Shown: positions 9,575-18,967 of the stretch, one piece after another
Layout of the letters: every line of letters starts with the position of its first letter
Position numbering within the stretch: the first letter of the stretch is position 1
DNA from: an uncultured Pseudoxanthomonas sp.
GTDB taxonomy: Bacteria > Pseudomonadota > Gammaproteobacteria > Xanthomonadales > Xanthomonadaceae
Reading direction: 5' to 3'
Assembly (NCBI GenBank): GCA_946479745.1
Contig: CAMLGZ010000001.1
Location: 403,671-467,670, forward strand
Length of the DNA: 64,000 bases
The notes under the pieces: generated by a model
The model's input: the letters and a program-made list of their open reading frames with translations, nothing else
What the model was told of the DNA's origin: nothing
Database searches by the model: none
Made by a program: the position numbers and the translations under genes

Positions 9575-9600
9575 AGAAGGGCGCCTTTCGGCGCCCTTCT
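9575..9600. terminator. Bidirectional hairpin terminator between tdh and the TorF-like porin gene
   Basis: An 11-bp perfect stem AGAAGGGCGCC/GGCGCCCTTCT encloses a TTTC loop between two converging genes. Pyrimidine-rich sequence follows on the plus strand and TTTG on the minus strand, which suits a shared intrinsic terminator. Confidence 0.8.
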
Positions 9601-9634
9601 GGTCTTTCTGGCTGTTGCGGCTTGTAGCGACCGC

Positions 9635-10423
9635 TTACGGCACCGCGACGGTAATGGTCACCGCCACACGATCGTCGTAGATATCGGAACCATCCTTCAG
9701 TTCGTCGGCATCGGAACCGAAGGTGTCGTAATAACCCACCGTGGCGGTGGCCGGGCCGAAGCTCTTGCTGAGCGTGACCGAGCCATCGAAGTAATCGGAG
9801 CGACCGCCGTCATCGGCCGCCTCAATCGAAGTGTAGCCAGTCGATGCGCCGAGGCTGAAGCCGGACTCGCCGATGTCATACGAGGCCGACAGGCCGCTGT
9901 ATATCTCTTCGGCATCGGCGTTGCCGTAATCGTCGGCATAGGCAAGGATGCCGCCGATGGTCACCGGGCCGCTCCACGTCAACTTGGCGATGTATTCGTT
10001 GTAGTTGATGTTGCCGTAGAACCTGCTGTCGTCCTCGTAGGAGTAGCGGGTTACGCCGAGATCGAGATTCCACGCGTCGCTCAGATCCTTGTTCCAGCCG
10101 ACGAAGTAGTCGAGCTCATAGTTCGGGCCGCGAATGCCGGCTTCCGGATCCGGGTCGCCGAAATCCACGTTGGAGCCCCAGATACCCGCATACAAACCGA
10201 AGGGCGCCGAGTAGGTCACGCCAGCCTGGAAGGCAGGGCCTTCATCGGTCTGCGACACGCCGCGGAACACGTAGTCCGAGGTGACTGCGAAGGTGGCGCT
10301 GAAAGGCGACGAAGCCTCTTCTTCAGCGGCGGGCGCTTCAGCGGCGGCTTCCTGCGCGAACGACACAAGCGGCATGGCCGACAGAACGAGTGCTACTGCG
10401 AAACTGAGCTTGACTGGCTTCAT
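9635..10423 (-). CDS. TorF family putative porin (TIGR02001-type)
   Basis: The 262-residue protein has a cleavable signal peptide (MKPVKLSFAVALVLSAMPLVSFAQ), an acidic Ala/Glu linker, and a body of alternating strands with many aromatic residues that starts with FSATFAVTSDYVFRGVSQT. That opening and the repeated glycine/aspartate strand pattern are typical of the proteobacterial Gcw_chp/TorF outer-membrane family. The family is proposed to form small beta-barrels; the transported substrate is not known. A promoter with TTGACG-17-CAATAT lies 80-110 bases upstream. It follows the cysA stop by 159 bases and is likely a separate transcript. Confidence 0.82.
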   Translation of the reverse strand: MKPVKLSFAVALVLSAMPLVSFAQEAAAEAPAAEEEASSPFSATFAVTSDYVFRGVSQTDEGPAFQAGVTYSAPFGLYAGIWGSNVDFGDPDPEAGIRGPNYELDYFVGWNKDLSDAWNLDLGVTRYSYEDDSRFYGNINYNEYIAKLTWSGPVTIGGILAYADDYGNADAEEIYSGLSASYDIGESGFSLGASTGYTSIEAADDGGRSDYFDGSVTLSKSFGPATATVGYYDTFGSDADELKDGSDIYDDRVAVTITVAVP

Positions 10424-10502
10424 CCGGGTTCTCCTACGTGGGCGATGGGCTTGGGCTTAAATAAAATCGCAACCATAAGTTCACGATTTTTTAACCGAAT
10501 TG

Positions 10503-10531
10503 ATATTGCGACGCAACATTCGCCTCGTCAA
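10503..10531 (-). promoter_or_regulatory. Sigma-70-type promoter for the TorF-like porin gene
   Basis: On the minus strand TTGACG (10526-10531) and CAATAT (10503-10508) are separated by 17 bases. The region between here and the start codon is unusually AT-rich for this window and would form a leader of about 75 bases. Confidence 0.6.
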
Positions 10532-10582
10532 GTACCCACGCCATAAAAGTTCGCGTAAAACTTCGGATGCTTTCAGATGGAA

Positions 10583-11632
10583 CTATTTCTCCGCCGCGAA
10601 CACGCCGAATCGCGAGGGCGCCAACCGGATCTGGGAACCCGTCGGATAGGCCGGAAGCCCCGCGCCTCCAGGCAGTTCCACTTCGACTTCCGCATCGCCT
10701 TCCTGCAGACGCGCCCACAAGCGCTGCCGGGGTCCGCTGCGCTGGCTCGCCAATACGGTCGCAAGCCAAGTGCCCTCCGAGTCGGTCACCGCCAGATGCT
10801 CGGGGCGCACATAAAGTTCGACCGGACCCTGCAACTCCGGTTTATCGCGAAGGTCCAGGTCCAGACCGGCGACCTGCAGACGTCCTTGTGTCGAGTAACC
10901 GGGCAATTTGTTGACCGCGCCGACGAAGGAATACACGAACGGGCTGGCTGGCTCGTCGTAGGTTTCGGCAGGGCTGCCCAACTGCTCGATGCGGCCCTGA
11001 TTGAGGATGGCGACCCGGTCGGCGAGTTCCAGCGCTTCCTCCTGATCGTGGGTAACGAACACCGTGGTCAATCCGGTGCGGTCGTGGATCTCGCGCAGCC
11101 AGCGGCGCAGATCGCGGCGCACCTGCGCATCCAACGCACCGAAGGGCTCGTCCAGCAGCAACACGCGCGGCTCGATCGCCAATGCGCGCGCCAGGGCCAC
11201 GCGCTGGCGCTGGCCGCCGGAGAGTTGCGAAGGAAAGCGCGATTCCAGTCCTTCCAACTGCACCAGCGAGAGCAGTTCGCTGACCCGTTCGCGAATGCGC
11301 GCGTCGGGCCAGCGCTTTTCGCCACGGCGCACACGCAGGCCGAAGGCGATGTTCTCGCGTACGTTCATGTGCCGGAACAGGGCGTAGTGCTGGAAAACGA
11401 AACCCACCCGCCTGGCCTGCACGCTCAACTGCGAAGCATCCTCGCCGCCCAGCAGCACACGGCCGCGGTCGGCCTGCTCCAGTCCTGCAATGGCGCGCAG
11501 CAAAGTCGTCTTGCCGGAACCCGAAGGCCCCAGCAGCGCCAGCAATTCGCCATCGCGCACGTTCAGGCTGATGTCGTCCAGCGCGGTGAAATCGCCATAG
11601 CGCTTGCTGAGGTTTTCGATACGGATGGTCAT
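10583..11632 (-). CDS. cysA: Sulfate/thiosulfate ABC transporter ATP-binding protein CysA
   Basis: CysA powers sulfate import at the cytoplasmic face of the CysTW channel. The 349-residue protein shows Walker [13 protein letters not shown], the ABC signature [15 protein letters not shown], Walker [13 protein letters not shown] and the switch His in [13 protein letters not shown]-terminal regulatory (TOBE-like) part contains ELYVRPEHL. The start at 11632 ([13 protein letters not shown]) gives the normal family N-terminus and leaves ten bases after the cysW stop. It is the last gene of a five-gene sulfate operon on the minus strand. Confidence 0.95.
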   Translation of the reverse strand: MTIRIENLSKRYGDFTALDDISLNVRDGELLALLGPSGSGKTTLLRAIAGLEQADRGRVLLGGEDASQLSVQARRVGFVFQHYALFRHMNVRENIAFGLRVRRGEKRWPDARIRERVSELLSLVQLEGLESRFPSQLSGGQRQRVALARALAIEPRVLLLDEPFGALDAQVRRDLRRWLREIHDRTGLTTVFVTHDQEEALELADRVAILNQGRIEQLGSPAETYDEPASPFVYSFVGAVNKLPGYSTQGRLQVAGLDLDLRDKPELQGPVELYVRPEHLAVTDSEGTWLATVLASQRSGPRQRLWARLQEGDAEVEVELPGGAGLPAYPTGSQIRLAPSRFGVFAAEK

Positions 11633-11642
11633 GGATGCGGCC

Positions 11643-12611
11643 TCAATGACGATGATTGGCGGCGAGCGATTCGCCATGCCGCCATTCCAGATATGCCTTG
11701 ACCACCAGTGTGATCAGCGCGGTGATGGCCAGCAGCGACGCGACCGCGAACGCGGCACTGTGGCTCTGGCCGATGTCGTTGTAGAGCGCTTCCACGTGCA
11801 GCGGCAGCGTGTTGGTGCGGCCGCGGATATGCCCCGACACCACCGATACCGCGCCGAATTCGCCCAGCGCACGCGCACTGCACAGCAGTACGCCATACAG
11901 CAGCGCCCAACGGATGTTGGGCAGGGTCACGCGCCAGAACGTCTGCCAGCCGCTGGCGCCCAGGCTCAATGCGGCCAGCTCTTCGTCGGTGCCCTGCTGC
12001 TCCATCAGCGGCATCAGTTCGCGGGCGATGAAGGGAAAGGTGACGAATACCGTCGCCAGCACAATGCCCGGCACCGCGTAGATGATCTTCGGCAATTGCA
12101 GCGTGACCGCACCCAGCAATGGAAGATCGAAACGCCAGCCTTCCTCGATCAGCGGCCAGGCCCAGCCTTGCGCGCCGAAGATGAGCACGAACACCAGGCC
12201 CGCTACCACCGGCGAAACCGCGAAGGGAAGATCGATCAGGCTCACCAGCAGCCGCTTGCCGCGGAACTCGTGCTTGCTGATCGCCCAGGCCGCAGCGATG
12301 CCGAAGACCAGGTTCAGCGGCACCACGATCGCGGTCACCAGCAGGGTGAGCTCGATCGCTGCCAAGGCATCGGTTTCGGTAATCGCGTCGACGAAGGCCT
12401 GCACGCCGTTGCCCAGCGCCTGGACGAACACCAGTACCAACGGAAGCAACAGGAAACCGAGCAGGAACAGCAGCGCGGCGCCGATCAACAGCAGCTGCAC
12501 CCAGCGCGGTTCGGTGATCGCGGGAGTCGCGTTGGTACGGCGGTCGTTGGCGGGTGTCACCAAGAGGTTCTCGGACGGCAGGGCGATGACGGCGGAAATG
12601 GCTTCGCTCAT
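11643..12611 (-). CDS. cysW: Sulfate ABC transporter permease CysW
   Basis: This 322-residue inner-membrane protein is one of two permeases forming the sulfate channel. Six hydrophobic segments are visible, the first at [19 protein letters not shown]. The EAA-type loop that docks to CysA is at [20 protein letters not shown], followed by P-N-I-R-W-A-L. The start at 12611 (MSEAISAV) overlaps nothing and leaves one base after the cysT stop, which implies tight translational coupling. The family is usually 280-300 residues; a hydrophilic N-terminal extension of about 45 residues accounts for the difference. Confidence 0.93.
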   Translation of the reverse strand: MSEAISAVIALPSENLLVTPANDRRTNATPAITEPRWVQLLLIGAALLFLLGFLLLPLVLVFVQALGNGVQAFVDAITETDALAAIELTLLVTAIVVPLNLVFGIAAAWAISKHEFRGKRLLVSLIDLPFAVSPVVAGLVFVLIFGAQGWAWPLIEEGWRFDLPLLGAVTLQLPKIIYAVPGIVLATVFVTFPFIARELMPLMEQQGTDEELAALSLGASGWQTFWRVTLPNIRWALLYGVLLCSARALGEFGAVSVVSGHIRGRTNTLPLHVEALYNDIGQSHSAAFAVASLLAITALITLVVKAYLEWRHGESLAANHRH

Positions 12612-12612
12612 C

Positions 12613-13467
12613 TTAACGTCCACGCCGTGAGAGCTTCGACTGCAGCGCATTGATGGCCAGCAGCATCAGCAGCGACAGCAGCAGCATGGCCAGGGCGATG
12701 GCCGCAGCGTCGGCATATTGGTATTCGTCCAGCCTGAAAGTGATCAGCAACGGCGCGATTTCGGTAATCCCCGGCAGGTTGCCGGCGATGAAGATCACCG
12801 AGCCGTATTCGCCGACGCCACGCGCGAAGGCAAGGCCGAAGCCGGTCATGATCGCCGGCCACAGCGCCGGCAGGATCACCCGGCGGACCGCCTGCCAGCG
12901 ATTGGCGCCCAGGGTTGCGGCGGCTTCCTCCAGTTCGCGCTCCACTTCGGACAGCACCGGCTGGACCACCCGGACCACGAACGGCAGGCCAATGAACACC
13001 AGCGCCAGGGTGATGCCCAGCGGCGTGTAGGCGATCTTGACGCCGATGCTCTCGAACCAGTGGCCGACCCAGCCATTGGGGCCGTAAAGCGAGGTCAACG
13101 CGATGCCGGCCACGGCGGTGGGCAGGGCGAATGGCAAGTCGATCATTGCATCGAACACGCGCTTGCCGGGAAAGCGGTAGCGCACCAGCACCCAGGCCAC
13201 CAGCGTGCCCATCACCGCGTTGAACGCTGCGGCGGCCAGTGCGGTGCCGAAGCTCAACTTCAATGCAGCCAATACGCGCGGCTCGGTCCAGATATGCCAC
13301 AGCCCCTGCCAGCCCAGGCCGCCGGCTTTCAGCAGCAAACCGGTCAGCGGAATCAGTACGATCAACGACAACCAGGTCAGAGTGATGCCCAAGCTCAAAC
13401 CAAAACCGGGCACCACGCGACTGCGTCGTGCCCGCTTGGCGGACGGCAAGGGTGCGGTGGCTGCCAA
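12613..13467 (-). CDS. cysT: Sulfate ABC transporter permease CysT (CysU)
   Basis: The 284-residue protein is the partner permease of CysW, with six predicted membrane helices starting at [20 protein letters not shown]. The cytoplasmic EAA loop is [20 protein letters not shown], and the GVGEYGSV segment is typical of CysT. No ATG is available near the N-terminus. A TTG at 13467 immediately follows the TAG stop of the sulfate-binding protein gene, with GGAG six bases upstream, so translation is probably coupled through that junction. Confidence 0.93.
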   Translation of the reverse strand: MAATAPLPSAKRARRSRVVPGFGLSLGITLTWLSLIVLIPLTGLLLKAGGLGWQGLWHIWTEPRVLAALKLSFGTALAAAAFNAVMGTLVAWVLVRYRFPGKRVFDAMIDLPFALPTAVAGIALTSLYGPNGWVGHWFESIGVKIAYTPLGITLALVFIGLPFVVRVVQPVLSEVERELEEAAATLGANRWQAVRRVILPALWPAIMTGFGLAFARGVGEYGSVIFIAGNLPGITEIAPLLITFRLDEYQYADAAAIALAMLLLSLLMLLAINALQSKLSRRGR

Positions 13468-14490
13468 CTATTTCTCCGACTGGATCTGGTCGAACACGCC
13501 GCCCTCGGCGAAATGCTTGGCCTGGGCCTGCGCCCACGAACCGAATACCTGGTCGATGGTCACCAGTTCGACTTTCGGAAAGCGCGCGACGTCGGCCGGA
13601 TCCGCATATTGGGGATAACGCGGACGATAGTAGTGCTTGGCCGCGATCTTCTGCCCTTCCGGCGAATACAGGTACTGAAGATACGCCTGCGCCACTTCGC
13701 GGGTGCCATGCTTGTCCACATTCTTGTCCACCAGCGCCACCGGCGGCTCGGCCAGGATCGAAAGCTTGGGCACCACGATCTCGAACTTGTCCGGGCCCAA
13801 TTCCTCGATCGACAGGAACGCCTCGTTCTCCCAGGCCAGCAGTACGTCGCCTATTCCGTTCTGCACGAAAGTGGTGGTGGAACCGCGCGCGCCGGTATCC
13901 AGCACAGGTACGTTGCGAAACAGCGCCCGCACCATGTTGCGGGTCTTGGTCTCGTCGCCTTTGAAAATCTTCAGACCGTAGGCCCATGCGGCAAGATAGT
14001 TCCAGCGCGCGCCTCCGGAAGTCTTGGGATTGGGCGTGATCACCGCGACGCCAGGCCGCAGCAGATCGGGCCAGTCCTTGATTTTCTTCGGGTTACCCTT
14101 GCGCACCAGGAACACGATGGTGGAAGTGTACGGCGAACTGTTTTCGGGCAAACGCTTTTGCCAGTTGGCCGGGAACAACTTGGCGCGCTGGGCGATGGAA
14201 TCCACGTCGTAGGCCAGGGCCAGTGTCACCACGTCGGCCTCCAGGCCATCGATCACCGCACGCGCCTGTTTTCCGGAGCCGCCGTGCGAGGTTTCGATTT
14301 CGACCTTCTGCCCTTTCTTCTGCTGCCAGTCCTTGGCGAAGGCGGCGTTGAAGTCGCGATAAAGCTCGCGGGTGGGATCGTAGGAAACATTGAGCAGCTT
14401 CACGTCCTTGGCGAACGCGCCTGCGGCGATAGTCAGGCCGAAGGCGAGCAGCAAGGTCCGGAGAGGCATTGGGATCGAAGAGAGTTTCAT
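13468..14490 (-). CDS. sbp: Periplasmic sulfate-binding protein
   Basis: This 340-residue protein captures sulfate (or thiosulfate) in the periplasm and delivers it to CysTW. A signal peptide ending near TIAAGAFA is followed by the family opening [20 protein letters not shown]. The anion-site segments [12 protein letters not shown] and [13 protein letters not shown] follow, with [14 protein letters not shown] later. It belongs to the Sbp/CysP family; which anion is preferred cannot be told from sequence. The gene lies 19 bases after the porin gene and directly abuts cysT, so all five genes are likely one operon. Confidence 0.94.
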   Translation of the reverse strand: MKLSSIPMPLRTLLLAFGLTIAAGAFAKDVKLLNVSYDPTRELYRDFNAAFAKDWQQKKGQKVEIETSHGGSGKQARAVIDGLEADVVTLALAYDVDSIAQRAKLFPANWQKRLPENSSPYTSTIVFLVRKGNPKKIKDWPDLLRPGVAVITPNPKTSGGARWNYLAAWAYGLKIFKGDETKTRNMVRALFRNVPVLDTGARGSTTTFVQNGIGDVLLAWENEAFLSIEELGPDKFEIVVPKLSILAEPPVALVDKNVDKHGTREVAQAYLQYLYSPEGQKIAAKHYYRPRYPQYADPADVARFPKVELVTIDQVFGSWAQAQAKHFAEGGVFDQIQSEK

Positions 14491-14509
14491 GGGATTGGCT
14501 CCGGTTTTC

Positions 14510-15964
14510 TCAGAAGGCTACTTGCAGGCGTGTGAATACGGCTTTCTCGTCTTCGCGATCGGCGCCACCGGCCGCGCCGCCCTCGAAGCTGGTGTGCAGA
14601 TAATTCAACACCAGTTTCAGATTGCTGTTGAGATACCAGTTCAAGCCCACAGTCCAGGAAGACGCTTCGCTTGCGGAGACTGCGGGATCGGCGAACAACG
14701 GAAAGGCGTCGTCGTCCACTTCCAGAACACCATACCGGCCGACCAGCTCGAATGCACCCCATCCGTCTTTTCCGGGATTGAACGGACTCGAGGGCTTGAC
14801 CACACCCCGGTAACTGGCGTCCTCGCCGGTAAGCACATAACTTGCGGTCGCCTGCCAGGCTTTGTTCGACAGCTCTTCGCGCACTCCGCCGATGCTGACC
14901 TCTTGCTTGGAGACAATGTACTCGGCAAGCAGTCCGAATGCATTGCGATAGTAATAACCCTGCGGGGAAATGCGGCTCTGCTGCCCATCGGCCAACGCCG
15001 CGGAACGATAGTTGAAGAACTGCACCTGACCGGGCGTGCGATAACGCGGCAGGAAATTATTTCCGCTGCCCTGTTTATCGCCCACGCTGGCGCCAATGCC
15101 GAAGCCCAGGCCGGACAGCGCGTTGGCGTCGTTCTTGAACGGTTCGAAGAACACGCGCCCCGCATACTCGAACTCATTGTCGGGATTGGTGGTGACCGCA
15201 TCGCGGCCGTCTACGGTGCCGTTGAACACGCCGATCGCGTAGCCGAAGCGGCCTTCGGCTACGTCGCCCTGCAGCTGTACGCCTATGTCGCGATTGGGCG
15301 CCAGCTCGCTGGGCAGCGCGCGCTCCACGTCCGACAGCGCCGACGAAGACTGCAGCCGCTCCAGTCCCACCGGCGAGGTGAACTTGCCCGCGCGCACGGT
15401 GTAGGCGGGATCGAAGCGAAGATCCACGTAAGCATCGACGATGCTGGCGCTGTCGCCGGCGAATTCGGGCGTGAAACGGAAGCCCACCAGCTTGCCAAGC
15501 GAACCTTCGATGATCGGCCGCGCAGTGCGCAACAGGAAGGTGTCGTTGTTGCCCGCGGGCACTCCATCCAGGAAGAAGCGGCCGTCGCCTTGCAGCAAAC
15601 CACGGATCTTGATTTCGTAGTCACCATTGGCCGACTTGAAGGAAGCACCCTTGTCGTTGACCGCGATCACTGGCGCTTCCTTGGCCTTGGCCGTCTGCTC
15701 CTCCTGCTGCAGTTCCAGCCTGCGTTCCAGGATGCGCAGACGCTGGTCCAGATCGGCCAGCCCCGGCTCGGCCGCCGGCGCCCCTTCCACCGCATCGGCC
15801 GGCGTCCCGCTTATGCGGCGCTCCAGTGCTTCCAGGCGTTGTTGCAACTGCTCCACGGTGAGCTTTTCCTGCGCCGAGGCGGGAACGGCCAAAGCACAAG
15901 CCAGCGCGCCCACCCACCATGCGCCTTTGACCCTGGCCCTGCTTCGCTCCGTTCCTGTTTTCAC
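14510..15964 (-). CDS. OprO/OprP-type outer-membrane porin of the sulfate operon
   Basis: The 484-residue protein starts with a signal peptide ([20 protein letters not shown], cleavage near PASAQ). A short coiled coil with leucine spacing follows ([17 protein letters not shown] and [19 protein letters not shown]), then a barrel region opening with [19 protein letters not shown]. The barrel shows phosphate-porin-family features such as [20 protein letters not shown] and [14 protein letters not shown]. OprO/P porins are anion-selective trimers. The operon position ahead of sbp-cysTWA suggests sulfate rather than phosphate entry, which is inference. A GTG start at 15964 is chosen because AGGA lies nine bases upstream; a longer GTG start at 16018 has no ribosome site. 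Confidence 0.83.
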   Translation of the reverse strand: MKTGTERSRARVKGAWWVGALACALAVPASAQEKLTVEQLQQRLEALERRISGTPADAVEGAPAAEPGLADLDQRLRILERRLELQQEEQTAKAKEAPVIAVNDKGASFKSANGDYEIKIRGLLQGDGRFFLDGVPAGNNDTFLLRTARPIIEGSLGKLVGFRFTPEFAGDSASIVDAYVDLRFDPAYTVRAGKFTSPVGLERLQSSSALSDVERALPSELAPNRDIGVQLQGDVAEGRFGYAIGVFNGTVDGRDAVTTNPDNEFEYAGRVFFEPFKNDANALSGLGFGIGASVGDKQGSGNNFLPRYRTPGQVQFFNYRSAALADGQQSRISPQGYYYRNAFGLLAEYIVSKQEVSIGGVREELSNKAWQATASYVLTGEDASYRGVVKPSSPFNPGKDGWGAFELVGRYGVLEVDDDAFPLFADPAVSASEASSWTVGLNWYLNSNLKLVLNYLHTSFEGGAAGGADREDEKAVFTRLQVAF

Positions 15965-16142
15965 GGCAGACTTTCCTGAATAGGCCTTTCGGCTGGAAAG
16001 CAGATGCTGCGCATGCACATTGCTCAGGAGAAATGAATTAAGGCATGCGGCTTATGTCGGATCGGCATGACGCCGCTACTCTCGGGTCAGGCTTACGCGA
16101 CGAATTGTTAAACTGGCGCTCTTTCCCGAAGCGCAAGACGCC

Positions 16143-17357
16143 ATGTCCGACTCGCAGACCCAGCCCGCTCTAACCCAGCACTACGTTGCCGAACTGGACG
16201 CCATCCGCGCCCAAGGCCTGTTCAAGGCCGAGCGTGTCATCACCAGCCCCCAATCCGCCGAGATCGAGCTGGCCGATGGCCGCAAGGTGCTCAATTTCTG
16301 CGCCAACAACTATCTGGGCCTGGCCGACCACCCGCACATCATCCAGGCGGCCAAGGAGGCGCTGGATACGCATGGCTTCGGAATGGCCAGCGTGCGCTTC
16401 ATCTGCGGCACCCAGGATCTGCACAAGCAACTGGAGGCGAAAATCGCCGAATTCTTCGGCACCGAGGACACCCTCCTCTACGCCGCCTGCTTCGATGCCA
16501 ACGGCGGCCTATTCGAACCGCTGCTGAGCGAAAACGACGCAGTGATCTCCGATGCGCTCAACCACGCCTCGATCATCGATGGCGTGCGCCTGTGCAAGGC
16601 CAAGCGTTTCCGCTATGCCAACTGCGACATGACCGACCTGGAAGCGCAGTTGCAGGCCGCCGAGGCGGCGGGCTGCAAGACCAAACTGATCACTACCGAT
16701 GGCGTGTTCTCCATGGACGGCTTCATCGCGCCGCTGGACGAAATCACGGCGTTGGCGAAGAAGTACGGCGCGCTGGTGCATATCGACGAATGCCATGCCA
16801 CCGGTTTTCTCGGCGCCACCGGGCGCGGTTCGGCCGAGGTCAAGGGCGTGCTGGACCGCATCGACATCATCACCGGTACGCTGGGCAAGGCCATGGGCGG
16901 CGCGTTGGGCGGATTCACCACTGCGAAGAAGGAAGTAATCGAACTGTTGCGCCAGCGTTCGCGTCCTTATCTGTTCTCCAACTCGCTGCCCCCGCACGTG
17001 GTCGCCGCCGGTATCAAGGCCTTCGACATGCTTTCTTCGGCAGGCGAGCTGCGCGAAAGACTGGCGGACAACACCCGCTATTTCCGCGAGAAGATGACTG
17101 CCGCCGGTTTCGACATCCGCCCGGGCGTGCACCCCATCAGCCCGGTAATGTTGTACGACGCGCCGCTGGCGCAGCGTTTCGCCGAGCGGCTGCTTGAAGA
17201 AGGCATTTATGCGATCGGCTTCTTCTTCCCGGTCGTGGCCAAGGGCCAGGCCCGCATCCGCACGCAAATGAGCGCCGCGCATACGCGCGAACATCTGGAT
17301 CGGGCGATCGGTGCCTTCATCCTGATCGGGCGCGAACTGGGCGTTATCAAGAACTGA
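16143..17357 (+). CDS. kbl: Glycine C-acetyltransferase (2-amino-3-ketobutyrate CoA ligase)
   Basis: Kbl cleaves 2-amino-3-ketobutyrate with CoA to glycine and acetyl-CoA, acting on the product of Tdh. The 404-residue PLP enzyme of the alpha-oxoamine synthase family shows [40 protein letters not shown] with the PLP-contact Asp, and the Schiff-base Lys in [14 protein letters not shown]. Length is about that of the E. coli protein (398). It is divergent from the sulfate operon. The only catabolic partner in the window, tdh, is 6.6 kb away on the same strand. Confidence 0.97.
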   Translation: MSDSQTQPALTQHYVAELDAIRAQGLFKAERVITSPQSAEIELADGRKVLNFCANNYLGLADHPHIIQAAKEALDTHGFGMASVRFICGTQDLHKQLEAKIAEFFGTEDTLLYAACFDANGGLFEPLLSENDAVISDALNHASIIDGVRLCKAKRFRYANCDMTDLEAQLQAAEAAGCKTKLITTDGVFSMDGFIAPLDEITALAKKYGALVHIDECHATGFLGATGRGSAEVKGVLDRIDIITGTLGKAMGGALGGFTTAKKEVIELLRQRSRPYLFSNSLPPHVVAAGIKAFDMLSSAGELRERLADNTRYFREKMTAAGFDIRPGVHPISPVMLYDAPLAQRFAERLLEEGIYAIGFFFPVVAKGQARIRTQMSAAHTREHLDRAIGAFILIGRELGVIKN

Positions 17358-17375
17358 TAGACGTAAAAATCAGCC

Positions 17376-17444
17376 GTAGGAGCGACGTGAGTCGCGAAAC
17401 CAAGAACATTGATGCTAAGGTTTCGCGACTTACGTCGCTCCTAC
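17376..17444. repeat. Long inverted repeat (26-bp arms) between kbl and the pseudouridine synthase gene
   Basis: Arms at 17376-17401 and 17419-17444 begin GTAGGAGCGACGT and match over 26 bases with one mismatch around a 17-base loop. It lies between converging genes and could end both transcripts. The right arm supplies the TAG stop of the minus-strand gene. Similar GTAGGAGCGACG palindromes are recalled from xanthomonad genomes, which is general knowledge rather than something checked here. Confidence 0.85.
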
Positions 17445-18205
17445 GACAATGATGATGCAGGCGATAGCGCGGCGGCCTCTTCCGGCGACAGATTGCGCCA
17501 TTGTCCTTTCGGCAATTCGCCCAGGGCCAGCTCACCGATAGCCGTGCGGATCAAACGCAACACGCCGATATCGAATTCGGCCAACAAGCGTCGTATCTGC
17601 CGATTGCGGCCTTCGTCCAAAACGATTTCGAGCCAAGCGTTTTTCTCGCCATGGCGCAGCATCCGCACGGACTTCGCACGCAGAGTTTCCCCTTCCATCG
17701 TCACGCCCGCCGACAATTGCGCGAGCAGCACCGCGTCGGGAATACGGTCGACCTGCACGTGGTAGGTCTTGTCCGGCCCGGTTTCCGGATCGGTGATGGA
17801 CGCAGCCCATTCGGGATCGTTGCTGAAGAGCAGCAGCCCTTCGCTGGCCTTGTCCAGGCGGCCGACAGGCGCGATCCAGCCCAGGCCGGCGCCATCGAAG
17901 CATCGGTAAACCGTATCGCGGCCCTGCTCGTCCTTCGCCGTGGTCACCAGTCCGCGCGGTTTATTGAGCGCCAGATAATGGCGCGGGCCCTGGCCGATTT
18001 CCGCGCCGTCCACGGCGATGCGATGCAGGCCGCGGATCACTGGAAACTCCGCGTCCCTGACCACTCGTCCATCCACCGATACCCGACCAGCCGATATCCA
18101 GGCCGCGGCTTCGGTACGGGAGCAGACCCCAAGTTTGGATAGCGAGCGCGCAAGCCCGTGCCTTGCGCCCGGTTTTGGCTTGGAAGTATTCGCGGAGGAA
18201 GCCAC
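17441..18205 (-). CDS. RsuA/RluB-family rRNA pseudouridine synthase
   Basis: The 254-residue protein has an N-terminal S4-like RNA-binding part (LARSLSKLGVCSRTEAAAWI, then GRVSVDGRVV). The pseudouridine synthase core has the catalytic Asp in PVGRLDKASEGLLLFSND, plus NKPRGLVTT and the late motif LDEGRNRQIRRLLA. Members modify specific uridines in 16S or 23S rRNA. RluB, RluE, RluF and RsuA are hard to tell apart by eye, so no symbol is given. The start is a GTG with no strong ribosome site. The final codons run into an inverted repeat that provides the stop. Confidence 0.87.
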   Translation of the reverse strand: MASSANTSKPKPGARHGLARSLSKLGVCSRTEAAAWISAGRVSVDGRVVRDAEFPVIRGLHRIAVDGAEIGQGPRHYLALNKPRGLVTTAKDEQGRDTVYRCFDGAGLGWIAPVGRLDKASEGLLLFSNDPEWAASITDPETGPDKTYHVQVDRIPDAVLLAQLSAGVTMEGETLRAKSVRMLRHGEKNAWLEIVLDEGRNRQIRRLLAEFDIGVLRLIRTAIGELALGELPKGQWRNLSPEEAAALSPASSLS

Positions 18206-18249
18206 GGACTACAGAGCACGCACCGCGCCGAACGCGGCGGAGCGACTGA

Positions 18250-18750
18250 TTACTTCTTTTTTACCGGCTCGGCAGCCGGAGCAACGACCGGTGCGGGTGT
18301 AGCCGCAGGCAGCGGACCCTTGACCACGCGCACGCCGCGCGACTTCATCCAGGCATCGAATTCATCGGCGGTCATGCGCTTGCCGTTCTGGGTCATGTCG
18401 AAACGCCAGGGCGTGTTGTCGAAGGCCGTCTTCGGTTTATAGGCCGCTGGATCGTTGGGATTTGCAACGCCCTGCGCAGGCATCGCCATCGCGACGTTCT
18501 GGCAGGCCTGCACCCGCAACCGCAGCAGCACGCGATCGACCGACTGCGCTTCGTCGTAGGCATGCACCAGGACGCCGCTGGGCGCGCCCAGCGGTGTGGT
18601 GTTGGTGGCCAGTTCCGCGGCGACGGGCGCCAGCAAGGTTTGCCCCGAGGACAGCGGTGGCGATATGGCGCCCGCCGTGCAATTGGGCAGTGCGTTGGCG
18701 CCTGGAATCGCGGCGAAGGCAAACAGGCTGGAGACAACGAAGCGGCGCAT
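18250..18750 (-). CDS. Secreted protein of unknown function
   Basis: No family is recognised. The 166-residue product has a clear signal peptide (MRRFVVSSLFAFAAIPGANA). A single Cys near the mature N-terminus (LPNCTAG) and another mid-protein (VQACQNVAM) could pair as a disulfide. The C-terminus is Ala/Pro/Val-rich and ends in KKK. The start at 18750 is preferred to one at 18807 because it gives the signal peptide directly. It lies 44 bases after the pseudouridine synthase start on the same strand and could share its transcript. Codon use is like the neighbours. Confidence 0.65.
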   Translation of the reverse strand: MRRFVVSSLFAFAAIPGANALPNCTAGAISPPLSSGQTLLAPVAAELATNTTPLGAPSGVLVHAYDEAQSVDRVLLRLRVQACQNVAMAMPAQGVANPNDPAAYKPKTAFDNTPWRFDMTQNGKRMTADEFDAWMKSRGVRVVKGPLPAATPAPVVAPAAEPVKKK

Positions 18751-18912
18751 TGGAAAACCCGGCGTTAGACAGGGCCTGAGTGTAGGAAGCGCGGCAGCTA
18801 ATATCAAGGAAAACTCCTGCTCTCCGCAGCTCCCAGTCTGCAGCTGCTACCCACCGCCCGCAGCATCGCGGAGAAACATCAGGAGAAGTCGCGCGACGGT
18901 TTTCGCACGCGC

Positions 18913-18943
18913 AAAAAGAAGCCCGGCGCTAGGCCGGGCTTCT
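18913..18943 (-). terminator. Intrinsic terminator after the ompA-family gene
   Basis: On the minus strand an 11-bp stem AGAAGCCCGGC/GCCGGGCTTCT is followed by TTTTT. It lies 25 bases past the OmpA-family stop codon. Confidence 0.88.
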
Positions 18944-18967
18944 GGTCTTGCTTGAACCTGCGTCCGA

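Noticed and set aside
16200..17300. Antisense open frames within kbl
   Set aside because: kbl is certain from the PLP Lys motif [10 protein letters not shown]. The antisense frames have no support.
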